Assembly: GCA_947169455.1 (NCBI GenBank)
Contig: CAMVPV010000124.1
Span: forward strand, 1 to 5,138
Source: an uncultured Clostridia bacterium
GTDB lineage: Bacteria; Bacillota_A; Clostridia; Oscillospirales; Ruminococcaceae
DNA: 5,138 bases
Direction: 5' to 3'
Under the pieces are notes generated by a model, which saw only the letters and a program-made list of their open reading frames with translations, did no database searches and had not been told where the DNA came from. The position numbers were made by a program, and so were the translations under genes. Positions 1 through 5,138 of the stretch are shown in pieces (position 1 is the stretch's first letter; each line of letters opens with the position of its first letter).

Positions 1-87
1 CGCAGCAGGATCGAGGGAAAGAGCACCGATGAGCTTATAGATATGCTTTATGAGCTGCCCGAAGAAACTGCGGATATATGGGAATAG
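1..87 (+). CDS. C-terminal end of an unrecognised protein (5' partial)
   Basis: Frame 1 is open from the window edge to a TAG at 85-87, giving 28 residues that include ELIDMLYELPEE and end in DIWE. The tail is acidic and probably helical. Codon use resembles the downstream genes, so I read it as the end of a real upstream gene. It lies 67 bases before the esterase start on the same strand and could be the preceding gene of the same xylan-related operon. No motif identifies the family, and the start and most of the protein lie outside the window. Confidence 0.5.
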   Translation, partial: RSRIEGKSTDELIDMLYELPEETADIWE

Positions 88-104
88 AATAATATCATAA
101 TGAA

Positions 105-132
105 CGATAACTGTCCTCGCGGGCAGTTATCG
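105..132 (+). repeat. 12-bp inverted repeat / hairpin before the esterase gene
   Basis: The arms are CGATAACTGTCC (105-116) and GGGCAGTTATCG (121-132), separated by the 4-base loop TCGC. All 12 positions pair in RNA, with a single G-U. No T-tract follows (the next bases are CTGTATAAAGG), so it is not a normal intrinsic terminator. It sits 22 bases before the esterase ATG and just upstream of its ribosome binding site. It could be an mRNA-stabilising or processing hairpin between cistrons, a weak terminator of the upstream gene, or a dimeric repressor operator. The structure is plain in the sequence; the role is inference. Confidence 0.65.
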
Positions 133-140
133 CTGTATAA

Positions 141-146
141 AGGCGG
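141..146 (+). promoter_or_regulatory. Ribosome binding site of the esterase gene
   Basis: AGGCGG lies 8 bases before the ATG at 155, an appropriate Shine-Dalgarno position. It supports 155 as the start, as does the encoded N-terminus, which begins directly with the family's usual beta-rich segment. Confidence 0.6.
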
Positions 147-154
147 TAATATTT

Positions 155-2032
155 ATGGAAAACAAACTCGGTGTCATGCGCACCGTATCGGATAATGCCG
201 TTCTCCAGCGGGACTGCGAAAATGTGATCTGCGGAACAGCCCCTGCCGGAAAGGACGTCCTGCTGACAATAAAACGCGGCGGGGAAAATAAATCTCTTTC
301 GGCGGCTGCCGATAAAAACGGAAAATGGCAGCTGACGCTCCCGCCGTTTGAGGCGTCTATATCCGGCTGCGTGTTTGAATTCTCCTGCGGCGGCGAGAAG
401 CTCTGCTTTGAGAACATAGTATTCGGCGAGGTGTTCCATATCAGCGGACAGTCGAACATGGAGCTGCCGGTAAGCAGGACATACAGCCCGTTCGCGGAGC
501 AGGAATTTGAATATACCGGTCTTGTGCGGGAATTCCGCGTGCCGATACAGTGCTGCTTCGGCAAGGATGAAGTGTATGAGGATTTTCCGGGCGGAGAATG
601 GAAGACAGCATCCGTGGAACATCTCCCGGATATGAGCGCAGCGGGGTACTGGTTCGCGCTGGAGATCGCACAGAGATACAAGGTGCCCGTAGGTCTGCTG
701 AATACCTCGGCGGGCGGCGCTCCCGTTGAGTCGAGGATGCCGTATCACCTGCTGAAGGAGCTCGGCGGATTTGATGATATCCTCGCGGAATACACTGCTG
801 ACGGCTACATGGAAAAAACTATCGAAAGCGACCGCATAAAGAACGAAAAGCGGTATAAATCGCTGGACGCACAGGACAGCATCTCCGCAAAGCTGATGAG
901 CGGTGATGTTTCCGGCATTGAATTCACGGAATGTGATGTCCCGTTCTATTTCCGCGATGTTCCCGCGCTGGACGGCTTCTGCGGACGGATCTGGTTCAGA
1001 AAGGAATTCGACATCCCCGAAAGCGTCGATCTTTCGGACGGTGAGCTTATACTCGGAGCGATGATAGATGCGGACGATGTATGGCTCAACGGAAAATACG
1101 TCGGCTCGACCGGCTATATGTACCCGCCGAGGAATTACAGGATACCCGGAGGAGCAGCCGTTCACGGCAGGAACACCGTGCTCGTCAGGCTCGATGTGCG
1201 CACCGGCAAGGGAGGCTTTGTTGTGGGCAAGCGCTATTGCGTGAAGTTCGGCGGAACTATCATCGACATTTCAGGCAAGTGGGGATATGCTGTCGCCGCA
1301 AAGGACAGCCCGATGATACCCGACGTGTTCTTCCAGGGACTTGCGCTCTCGATGTACGGTGCGGTCACTGCGCCCGCATTCCGCACGAAAGCCCGTGCTA
1401 TGCTCTGGTATCAGGGGGAATCCAACGACCGCGCTCCGGAACGGTATTCCTATCTGTTCGGCAGATTCGTGGAATTCTGCCGCAGCAGCTACGGTTATGA
1501 TATCCCGGTGATCTTCACGCAGCTCTGCAATTTTGATGACCCTACGCAGGATGTCCCCTTCGATTCGTGGGCGGTGATAAGGAACGAACAGCTGAAATGC
1601 CTCGATATCCCGCATACCGCAATGGCGGTAACGATAGATGTGGGTGAATCCAACGACCTGCACCCGCTGAACAAGAGAGCGGTAGGTCACAGGCTCGCTC
1701 TCTGCGCGAGGAAAATGCTTTTCAATGATGATACCGTTCCCGATGATATATTCTGCACCGGCGCAGAATATTCCGGCGGGAAGATACTGCTGAAGTTTTC
1801 GGGCGGCGTGCCCGTTCTTAAGGATAACGGTGCAGCGGCGTTTGAAGTCTGCCTTGAAAACGGAGAGGAGCTCCCCGCTGCAGCAAGGAACACCGACGGC
1901 GGTATATCGCTTGAGTTCGATGCGACGGAAAAGCCCGTGCTCGTAAAATACGCATGGGACAACGACCCCGCCGCTGTTCTGTGGCGCAGCGATGATATCC
2001 CTGTGTCGCCGTTCGTTGTGAATGTAAAGTGA
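155..2032 (+). CDS. Sialate O-acetylesterase-like SGNH hydrolase (intracellular carbohydrate acetylesterase)
   Basis: This 625-residue protein has the architecture of the SASA / sialate O-acetylesterase-like family. A beta-rich N-terminal domain covers about residues 1-90. The SGNH nucleophile block is FHISGQSNMELP, with Ser100 as the likely nucleophile. The glycine block is NTSAGGAPVE (183-192), and the Asn block is WYQGESN (418-424). The catalytic Asp/His motif is DLHP (Asp501, His503). A galactose-binding-like jelly roll (about 270-365, with GRIWFRKEF and DDVWLNGKYVG) interrupts the hydrolase fold, as is usual in this family. A small beta domain ends the protein. No signal peptide is visible, so it should act in the cytoplasm. 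The family removes O-acetyl groups from sugars. With a GH67 gene 9 bases downstream, acetylated glucurono-xylooligosaccharides are a likelier substrate than sialic acid, though this is inference. Members resembling this are also grouped as CE20-type esterases, but I cannot assign the family number here. Confidence 0.9.
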   Translation: MENKLGVMRTVSDNAVLQRDCENVICGTAPAGKDVLLTIKRGGENKSLSAAADKNGKWQLTLPPFEASISGCVFEFSCGGEKLCFENIVFGEVFHISGQSNMELPVSRTYSPFAEQEFEYTGLVREFRVPIQCCFGKDEVYEDFPGGEWKTASVEHLPDMSAAGYWFALEIAQRYKVPVGLLNTSAGGAPVESRMPYHLLKELGGFDDILAEYTADGYMEKTIESDRIKNEKRYKSLDAQDSISAKLMSGDVSGIEFTECDVPFYFRDVPALDGFCGRIWFRKEFDIPESVDLSDGELILGAMIDADDVWLNGKYVGSTGYMYPPRNYRIPGGAAVHGRNTVLVRLDVRTGKGGFVVGKRYCVKFGGTIIDISGKWGYAVAAKDSPMIPDVFFQGLALSMYGAVTAPAFRTKARAMLWYQGESNDRAPERYSYLFGRFVEFCRSSYGYDIPVIFTQLCNFDDPTQDVPFDSWAVIRNEQLKCLDIPHTAMAVTIDVGESNDLHPLNKRAVGHRLALCARKMLFNDDTVPDDIFCTGAEYSGGKILLKFSGGVPVLKDNGAAAFEVCLENGEELPAAARNTDGGISLEFDATEKPVLVKYAWDNDPAAVLWRSDDIPVSPFVVNVK

Positions 2033-2036
2033 GGTG
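2031..2036 (+). promoter_or_regulatory. Ribosome binding site of aguA overlapping the esterase stop codon
   Basis: GAGGTG begins inside the esterase TGA (2030-2032) and its GAGG core ends 7 bases before the ATG at 2042. The overlap and the 9-base intergenic gap indicate one transcript and probably coupled translation of the two enzymes. The site also fixes 2042 as the start. Confidence 0.75.
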
Positions 2037-2041
2037 TCATA

Positions 2042-4009
2042 ATGAGCAAGATGTATGAATGCTGGCTCCCGTCAGAAAGTGAGGGACTTGCAGGATATGA
2101 AAGATTTTTTAGAAAAATCTGCACGAAACTCAAGGGGGAGATCATTGATTCCGCTGTAGGGGAGATCGCGCGCGTTTCGGAAAAGCTGAACGGGAGAGCT
2201 CCCGAGGTAATGAACGAAAGACCGGATGATCTCTGCGGGATCGTGCTCGATACCGACAGCTCGCTCGGCGAAGGTGCATACAGATTATCTGTGGATGATA
2301 ATACTGCTGCAATAACCGGCGGCGATGAATGCGGTGTGCTGTACGGCGTTTTCCGTTTTCTGATACTCGCTTCGGGCGGATATTCCCCCGATGCGATAAC
2401 GGCGGAGGAAAAACCAGCGTACTCCCTGCGCATGACAGATCAGTGGGACAATGCTGACGGCTCGATAGAGCGCGGCTACGCAGGAAAGTCGATATTCTAC
2501 AAGGACGGTAAATTCCTGCACGACAAAAAGCGCCTCACCGATTACGCGCGGCTGCTATCCTCGGTCGGGATAAACGCGCTCTGTATCAACAACGTTAACG
2601 CCCACAAAAACGAAACGCGGTTCATCACGGACGACTATCTTGATGATGTTGCCGCGACAGCAGAGATATTCGCCGCTTACGGGATAAAGCTGTACCTCAG
2701 CATAAACTTTGCCGCTCCGATCGAGGTGGGCGGACTTGCGACCGCCGATCCGCTCGATGAGGGCGTGAAGAAGTGGTGGGCAGACACCGCAGGGAATATC
2801 TATGCGCATATACCCGGCTTCGGCGGATTTCTCGTGAAAGCCGATTCCGAGAACCGCCCCGGACCGTTCACCTACGGGCGCGACCATGCGGACGGAGCGA
2901 ATATGCTCGGTGAGGCGCTGGAGCCGTTCGGAGGCAAGGTGATCTGGCGCTGCTTCGTTTATAACTGCCACGTTGACTGGCGCGACCGCTCCACCGACCG
3001 CGCGCGTGCGGCGTATGACAATTTCATGCCGCTTGACGGCAAGTTCCGCAGCAATGTATATTTACAGATAAAGAACGGGCCTATGGACTTCCAGATAAGA
3101 GAAGCCGTATCTCCGCTGTTCGGCGGGCTTGAACACACAAATATGCTCGCGGAATTCCAGATAACGCAGGAATATACCGGTCAGCAGAAAGATCTCTGCT
3201 ACCTCGTTCCGATGTGGAAGGAATGTCTTGATCACGATACGTACAGGAACGGAAAAGGCTCTCTTATCAGCGGGAGAGTGGTCGGCGCGGCGGGAGTATC
3301 CAACATCGGAGACGACCTATGCTGGACAGGTGACCCGCTTGCCGGCGCTAACCTGTACGGCTTCGGCAGGCTGATATTTGACCCGTCGCTTTCCGCAGAA
3401 GCTATCGCGCTCGAATGGGTGCGCGCGGCGGTGACTTCCGACGAGGCTATATCAGCGATGATCGTTGATATGCTGATGCGCTCGCGTGATATCTACGAGA
3501 AATACACATCACCGCTCGGGATAGGGTGGATGGTTACGCCGCATTATCATTACGGTGTCGATGTCGATGGCTATGAGTATTCGCAGTGGGGAACATATCA
3601 CTACTCCGACCGCGAGGGTCTTGGCGTTGACCGCACTATCGCGACCGGAACGGGATACACCTCGCAGTACGCTCCCGAGAACCGCGATATGTACGAGAAC
3701 ACAGACACCTGCCCCGATGATCTGCTGCTGTTCTTCCACCATGTTCCCTATACTCATCTTCTGCACAGCGGAAAGACCGTTATACAGCACATCTACGACA
3801 CGCATTTTGAGGGTGCGGAAGAAGCTGCAAAGCTGCTTGAAAGCTGGAAAACTCTCGAAGGCAGGATCGATGAGGGATATTACCGCACTGTGCTCGGAAG
3901 ATTTGAGATGCAGCTCGCGAATGCGGAGCGCTGGCGCGATGTGGTGAATACCTACTATTACAGGAAGTCCGGCATTGCCGATGAACACGGCAGAACGATA
4001 TATCCGTAA
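2042..4009 (+). CDS. aguA: Alpha-glucuronidase, glycoside hydrolase family 67
   Basis: The 655-residue protein is a full-length GH67 enzyme, slightly shorter than the usual 670-700. It releases (4-O-methyl)-alpha-glucuronic acid from the non-reducing terminal xylose of small xylooligosaccharides, with inversion. The N-terminal alpha/beta domain covers about residues 1-125, with the family signature YECWLP near the start. The TIM barrel follows to about 450 and carries [41 protein letters not shown] and [12 protein letters not shown]. The C-terminal helical domain (450-655) includes [17 protein letters not shown]. Glu270 in KADSE is the likely general acid; Asp349 in GPMDF and Glu377 in TQEY are the carboxylates assigned to activating water. 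Their spacing (79 and 28 residues) equals that I recall for Geobacillus AguA (E285, D364, E392), a constant offset of 15. No signal peptide is seen, so it is cytoplasmic and depends on oligosaccharide import. It is cotranscribed with the upstream esterase and followed by a terminator. Confidence 0.97.
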   Translation: MSKMYECWLPSESEGLAGYERFFRKICTKLKGEIIDSAVGEIARVSEKLNGRAPEVMNERPDDLCGIVLDTDSSLGEGAYRLSVDDNTAAITGGDECGVLYGVFRFLILASGGYSPDAITAEEKPAYSLRMTDQWDNADGSIERGYAGKSIFYKDGKFLHDKKRLTDYARLLSSVGINALCINNVNAHKNETRFITDDYLDDVAATAEIFAAYGIKLYLSINFAAPIEVGGLATADPLDEGVKKWWADTAGNIYAHIPGFGGFLVKADSENRPGPFTYGRDHADGANMLGEALEPFGGKVIWRCFVYNCHVDWRDRSTDRARAAYDNFMPLDGKFRSNVYLQIKNGPMDFQIREAVSPLFGGLEHTNMLAEFQITQEYTGQQKDLCYLVPMWKECLDHDTYRNGKGSLISGRVVGAAGVSNIGDDLCWTGDPLAGANLYGFGRLIFDPSLSAEAIALEWVRAAVTSDEAISAMIVDMLMRSRDIYEKYTSPLGIGWMVTPHYHYGVDVDGYEYSQWGTYHYSDREGLGVDRTIATGTGYTSQYAPENRDMYENTDTCPDDLLLFFHHVPYTHLLHSGKTVIQHIYDTHFEGAEEAAKLLESWKTLEGRIDEGYYRTVLGRFEMQLANAERWRDVVNTYYYRKSGIADEHGRTIYP

Positions 4010-4013
4010 CATT

Positions 4014-4060
4014 ACCCGTGTTTGTTCTGTGCTGAACGAACGCGGGTATTTCATTTTATT
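4014..4060 (+). terminator. Intrinsic terminator of the esterase-aguA unit
   Basis: A 14-base left arm (4014-4027, ACCCGTGTTTGTTC) pairs with 4034-4047 (GAACGAACGCGGGT) across a 6-base loop, with only two G-U pairs. A T-rich tail (4048-4060, ATTTCATTTTATT) follows. It starts 4 bases after the aguA stop. The T-tract is interrupted, but stem strength and position make a forward terminator very likely. The left flank is not suited to termination in the reverse direction. Confidence 0.85.
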
Positions 4061-4086
4061 ATCCAACTCCTGCACCCGGGACCGGA

Positions 4087-4109
4087 TATGTAACATCCCG
4101 TGTTGCATA
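4087..4109. repeat. 9-bp inverted repeat in the aguA-regulator gap
   Basis: TATGTAACA (4087-4095) and TGTTGCATA (4101-4109) form a near-perfect dyad around TCCCG, with one mismatched position that would be a G-U pair in RNA. It lies beyond the aguA terminator and about 30 bases upstream of the regulator's -35 box. An operator for a dimeric regulator is possible. No T-tract follows, so it is not a second terminator. Confidence 0.5.
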
Positions 4110-4122
4110 ACAATACAAAAAT

Positions 4123-4160
4123 GCACATCATACGTGGTTGTAATGTCCGATGATATGTGC
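4123..4160. repeat. Imperfect dyad flanking the regulator -35 box
   Basis: GCACAT (4123-4128) and ATGTGC (4155-4160) are exact inverted repeats. The inner bases CAT (4129-4131) and ATG (4150-4152) extend the symmetry, but with two extra bases on the right side. The -35 box lies between the arms and the right arm abuts the -10 box, which suits an autoregulatory operator or DNA-loop site. The role is inferred. Confidence 0.4.
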
Positions 4161-4166
4161 TATACT
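4138..4166 (+). promoter_or_regulatory. Sigma-A-type promoter of the XRE regulator gene
   Basis: TTGTAA (4138-4143) and TATACT (4161-4166) are separated by exactly 17 bases. The -10 box matches the consensus at five of six positions and the -35 at four of six. The start of transcription would be near 4173, giving a leader of about 43 bases before the ATG at 4216. It follows the aguA terminator, so the regulator appears to be transcribed separately. Confidence 0.7.
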
Positions 4167-4197
4167 TATCTCAGATCAAAGCGCTGAGGTCAGATAA
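4166..4197 (+). promoter_or_regulatory. Dyad over the transcription start of the regulator gene
   Basis: TTATCT (4166-4171) mirrors AGATAA (4192-4197), and the overlapping CTCAG (4170-4174) mirrors CTGAG (4184-4188). The symmetry covers the predicted transcription start and a GAGG at 4186-4189. It could be an operator for the XRE protein itself, or a leader hairpin that masks the upstream GAGG and so favours the inner ATG. There is no proof of either. Confidence 0.4.
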
Positions 4198-4215
4198 ATG
4201 ACTGGAGATGAAAAT

Positions 4216-4926
4216 ATGAATCTGGGAAACAATATAAGCTTTCTCCGCAGGCAGAAAAAACTCACGCAGGAACAGTTTGCGGAGATCATGAACGTGACAA
4301 GGCAGACTGTTTCGCGCTGGGAGTCCGAAGAGGTCACTCCCGACCTGAACAAGCTGACGGAGATATGTCAGGTATTTTCCTGCAAGCTCGACGAGCTTGT
4401 GAGAGAAGATATGTCTGCAAAGGGCGAGATATATTCCGAGGTGGCAATAAGAAAGGTACCCGCATTCAGAATGGCGAAATATGTCATGATATCGCCCGAG
4501 CCCGAAGCGGACGTACAGGAGCACATGAAAAACTGGGGGAAGAGAAGCGGCTTGCTCGAAGCTCACCCTGATGCAAAGCTTATCGGCTGGGATTTTCCGT
4601 TTGTTTCACAGGAACAGCAGATGAGATTCGGGCTGCACGGATATGCCGCCGCGTATATACTCCCCGATGGATTTCAGACCGACTGTGACGGTGCGGAATA
4701 TTGCAGCAACAGCGAAGCGGAGTACGCCGTCATAACAGTGACTGAGCCTTTCATACAGCCGTTCGAGAGGATACCCGTCGGATACAAGCATATCATGGAA
4801 TTTCTGAAAACGTATGATACAGACGAAAAGCCTGCCGACAATATCATCGGCTGCTTTGAATATGAATATGAAAAAGACGGCACTGTGTATATGGACATAT
4901 ACGTTCATGCCGGCTATGAATGCTGA
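4216..4926 (+). CDS. XRE-family HTH regulator with GyrI-like effector-binding domain
   Basis: The 236-residue protein starts MNLGNNISFLRRQKKLTQEQ, a typical XRE beginning. The helix-turn-helix covers about residues 5-62, with QEQFAEIMNVTRQTVSRWE as helices 2 and 3. From about residue 74 to the end (AIRKVPAFRMAKY, IGWDFPF, YAAAYILP, FERIPVGYKHIMEF, MDIYVHA) it matches the GyrI-like / AraC-type effector-binding fold, which binds small, often aromatic or cationic ligands in related regulators. It is therefore probably a one-component, ligand-sensing DNA-binding protein in the cytoplasm. I chose ATG 4216 because GGAG (4204-4207) lies 8 bases upstream and the family begins here. An in-frame ATG at 4198 adds six residues and also has a GAGG 8 bases upstream, so it cannot be excluded. 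Nothing in the sequence shows that it controls the xylan genes, although its promoter-region dyads suggest autoregulation. Confidence 0.85.
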   Translation: MNLGNNISFLRRQKKLTQEQFAEIMNVTRQTVSRWESEEVTPDLNKLTEICQVFSCKLDELVREDMSAKGEIYSEVAIRKVPAFRMAKYVMISPEPEADVQEHMKNWGKRSGLLEAHPDAKLIGWDFPFVSQEQQMRFGLHGYAAAYILPDGFQTDCDGAEYCSNSEAEYAVITVTEPFIQPFERIPVGYKHIMEFLKTYDTDEKPADNIIGCFEYEYEKDGTVYMDIYVHAGYEC

Positions 4927-4971
4927 AACGGTATCAGCAAAGAAAGGGGCTGTAAAAAAAGCACCGCAAAG

Positions 4972-5018
4972 AAAAAGACTGCAAATCACCGCAAAAGAGG
5001 TGACAGCAGTCTTTTTTT
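4972..5018 (+). terminator. Long hairpin terminator after the regulator gene, probably bidirectional
   Basis: AAAAAGACTGC (4972-4982) pairs perfectly with GCAGTCTTTTT (5006-5016), and the T-run continues to 5018. An inner stem TCACC (4986-4990) / GGTGA (4999-5003) with the loop GCAAAAGA extends it after a small internal loop. The A-rich left flank gives a T-tract on the other strand, so it should also stop reverse transcription. It ends the regulator transcript and may equally be part of an insertion-sequence end. Confidence 0.85.
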
Positions 5019-5028
5019 GTGGTATAAT
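5000..5028 (+). promoter_or_regulatory. Near-consensus sigma-A promoter overlapping the hairpin
   Basis: GTGACA (5000-5005) and TATAAT (5023-5028) are spaced by 17 bases, so only one of twelve positions departs from consensus. The -35 box lies inside the hairpin's right half and the spacer contains the T-run. The -10 box is 9 bases before the ATG at 5038, leaving almost no leader and no clear ribosome binding site, so the transcript would be nearly leaderless if that ATG is used. Confidence 0.65.
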
Positions 5029-5037
5029 TAATTTGAA

Positions 5038-5138
5038 ATGAAAAACCAACCACAAAAATATTATACACCATATCAATTGAAATTCACTACCCACAACTTA
5101 AGAGTAAAGCGCGGCGTAAGCCGCAAACGAAGTTTTCG
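5038..5138 (+). CDS. Start of a possible transposase-like ORF (3' partial)
   Basis: An ATG at 5038 opens a frame that stays open to the window edge (33 full codons). The first 16 residues, MKNQPQKYYTPYQLKF, resemble from memory the N-terminus of IS1182-like transposases, in which a YTPYQL-type motif comes before a segment rich in Leu, Pro and Ile. The next residues, TTHNLRVKRGVSRKRS, do not continue that pattern and are highly basic. Either the ORF is a different protein, or the reading frame is interrupted after about 5085 by another sequence. No Shine-Dalgarno sequence is visible. The gene is supported mainly by the strong upstream promoter. Confidence 0.3.
   Translation, partial: MKNQPQKYYTPYQLKFTTHNLRVKRGVSRKRSF
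5111..5138. repeat. Two consecutive small hairpins at the window edge
   Basis: GCGGC (5111-5115) and GCCGC (5120-5124) flank GTAA, a GNRA-type tetraloop. Immediately after, AAAC (5125-5128) and GTTT (5132-5135) flank GAA; an alternative pairing is CGAA / TTCG around GTT. Tandem short hairpins with such loops are typical of structured RNA, and also of subterminal hairpins of IS200/IS605-type elements. The sequence is cut off here, so the identity is unknown. Confidence 0.4.

Larger units (their letters stand above)
4946..5138 (+). mobile_element. Possible left end of an insertion sequence (truncated by the window)
   Basis: A candidate terminal sequence GGGGCTGT (4946-4953) begins 20 bases after the regulator stop. 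Within 100 bases it is followed by a strong hairpin with T-tract, a near-consensus promoter, and an ATG opening an AT-rich ORF. Composition shifts sharply from the preceding gene. Hairpins that shield a transposase from outside transcription are common at IS ends, and GGGCTGT-like tips occur in several IS families, including IS1182. The right end and target duplication are outside the window, so this stays a suggestion. Confidence 0.35.

Noticed and set aside
136..141. TATAAA as a -10 box in front of the esterase gene
   Set aside because: No -35 box lies at a suitable distance, and it overlaps the ribosome binding site, so a transcript would start without a usable leader.
95..1165. Long reverse-strand open frame (356 codons) opposite the esterase gene
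   Set aside because: It lies fully antisense to a gene with clear catalytic motifs; its translation shows no recognisable family and the openness follows from the codon bias of the + strand gene.
155..2032. Sialic acid catabolism as the function of the first gene
   Set aside because: The family name suggests it, but no sialic acid genes are nearby and the partner is a GH67 alpha-glucuronidase.
1687..2433. Reverse-strand open frame spanning the esterase-aguA junction
   Set aside because: It is serine/proline-rich shadow translation crossing two well-supported genes, with no motif of its own.
3509..4126. Reverse-strand open frame over the end of aguA and the terminator
   Set aside because: It reads through the aguA C-terminal domain and the terminator hairpin, and has no family features.
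3975..4187. Small + strand frame (70 codons) across the intergenic region
   Set aside because: It starts inside aguA in another frame and crosses the terminator and the regulator promoter; there is no ribosome binding site or family resemblance.
4606..5094. Reverse-strand hydrophobic open frame near the right end
   Set aside because: Its apparent membrane segment comes from reading the terminator and AT-rich region backwards, and the rest is antisense to the regulator gene.
1..5138. CRISPR arrays, tRNA or rRNA genes, toxin-antitoxin or defence systems
   Set aside because: I saw no regularly spaced repeats, no cloverleaf or rRNA signatures, and no defence-type protein motifs in the window.

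Overview
The window looks like chromosomal DNA of an anaerobic, plant-fibre-degrading Firmicute, most likely a Ruminococcus-like member of the Oscillospiraceae. That is inferred from the gene content (a GH67 alpha-glucuronidase beside an SGNH acetylesterase), the moderately GC-rich coding style and the strong AGG/GAGG ribosome binding sites. No species can be named. All genes read on the + strand.

Layout. Bases 1-87 are the last 28 codons of an unrecognised gene. A short gap (88-154) holds a 12-bp inverted repeat, then an intracellular sialate-O-acetylesterase-like SGNH hydrolase runs from 155 to 2032. Nine bases later an alpha-glucuronidase of family GH67 (aguA) runs from 2042 to 4009, and a good intrinsic terminator closes the unit. 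The 4048-4215 intergenic region carries inverted repeats and a plausible sigma-A promoter. This promoter reads into an XRE-type helix-turn-helix regulator with a C-terminal GyrI-like effector-binding domain (4216-4926). Twenty bases after that gene the sequence becomes AT-rich. It shows a long terminator-like hairpin fused to a near-consensus promoter and the start of a small ORF, which together resemble the left end of an insertion sequence cut by the window edge.

How the genes work together. The esterase and the glucuronidase lack signal peptides and are translationally close. The reasonable reading is a cytoplasmic step in glucuronoxylan use: imported acetylated (4-O-methyl)glucurono-xylooligosaccharides are deacetylated by the first enzyme and stripped of terminal (methyl)glucuronic acid by the second, leaving xylooligosaccharides for xylosidases encoded elsewhere. 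The XRE/GyrI-like regulator has its own promoter and follows a terminator, so a link with xylan use is not shown.

I did not find a convincing undescribed system. The parts that known gene families explain least are the right-hand end (4946-5138) and the inverted repeats in the two intergenic gaps.
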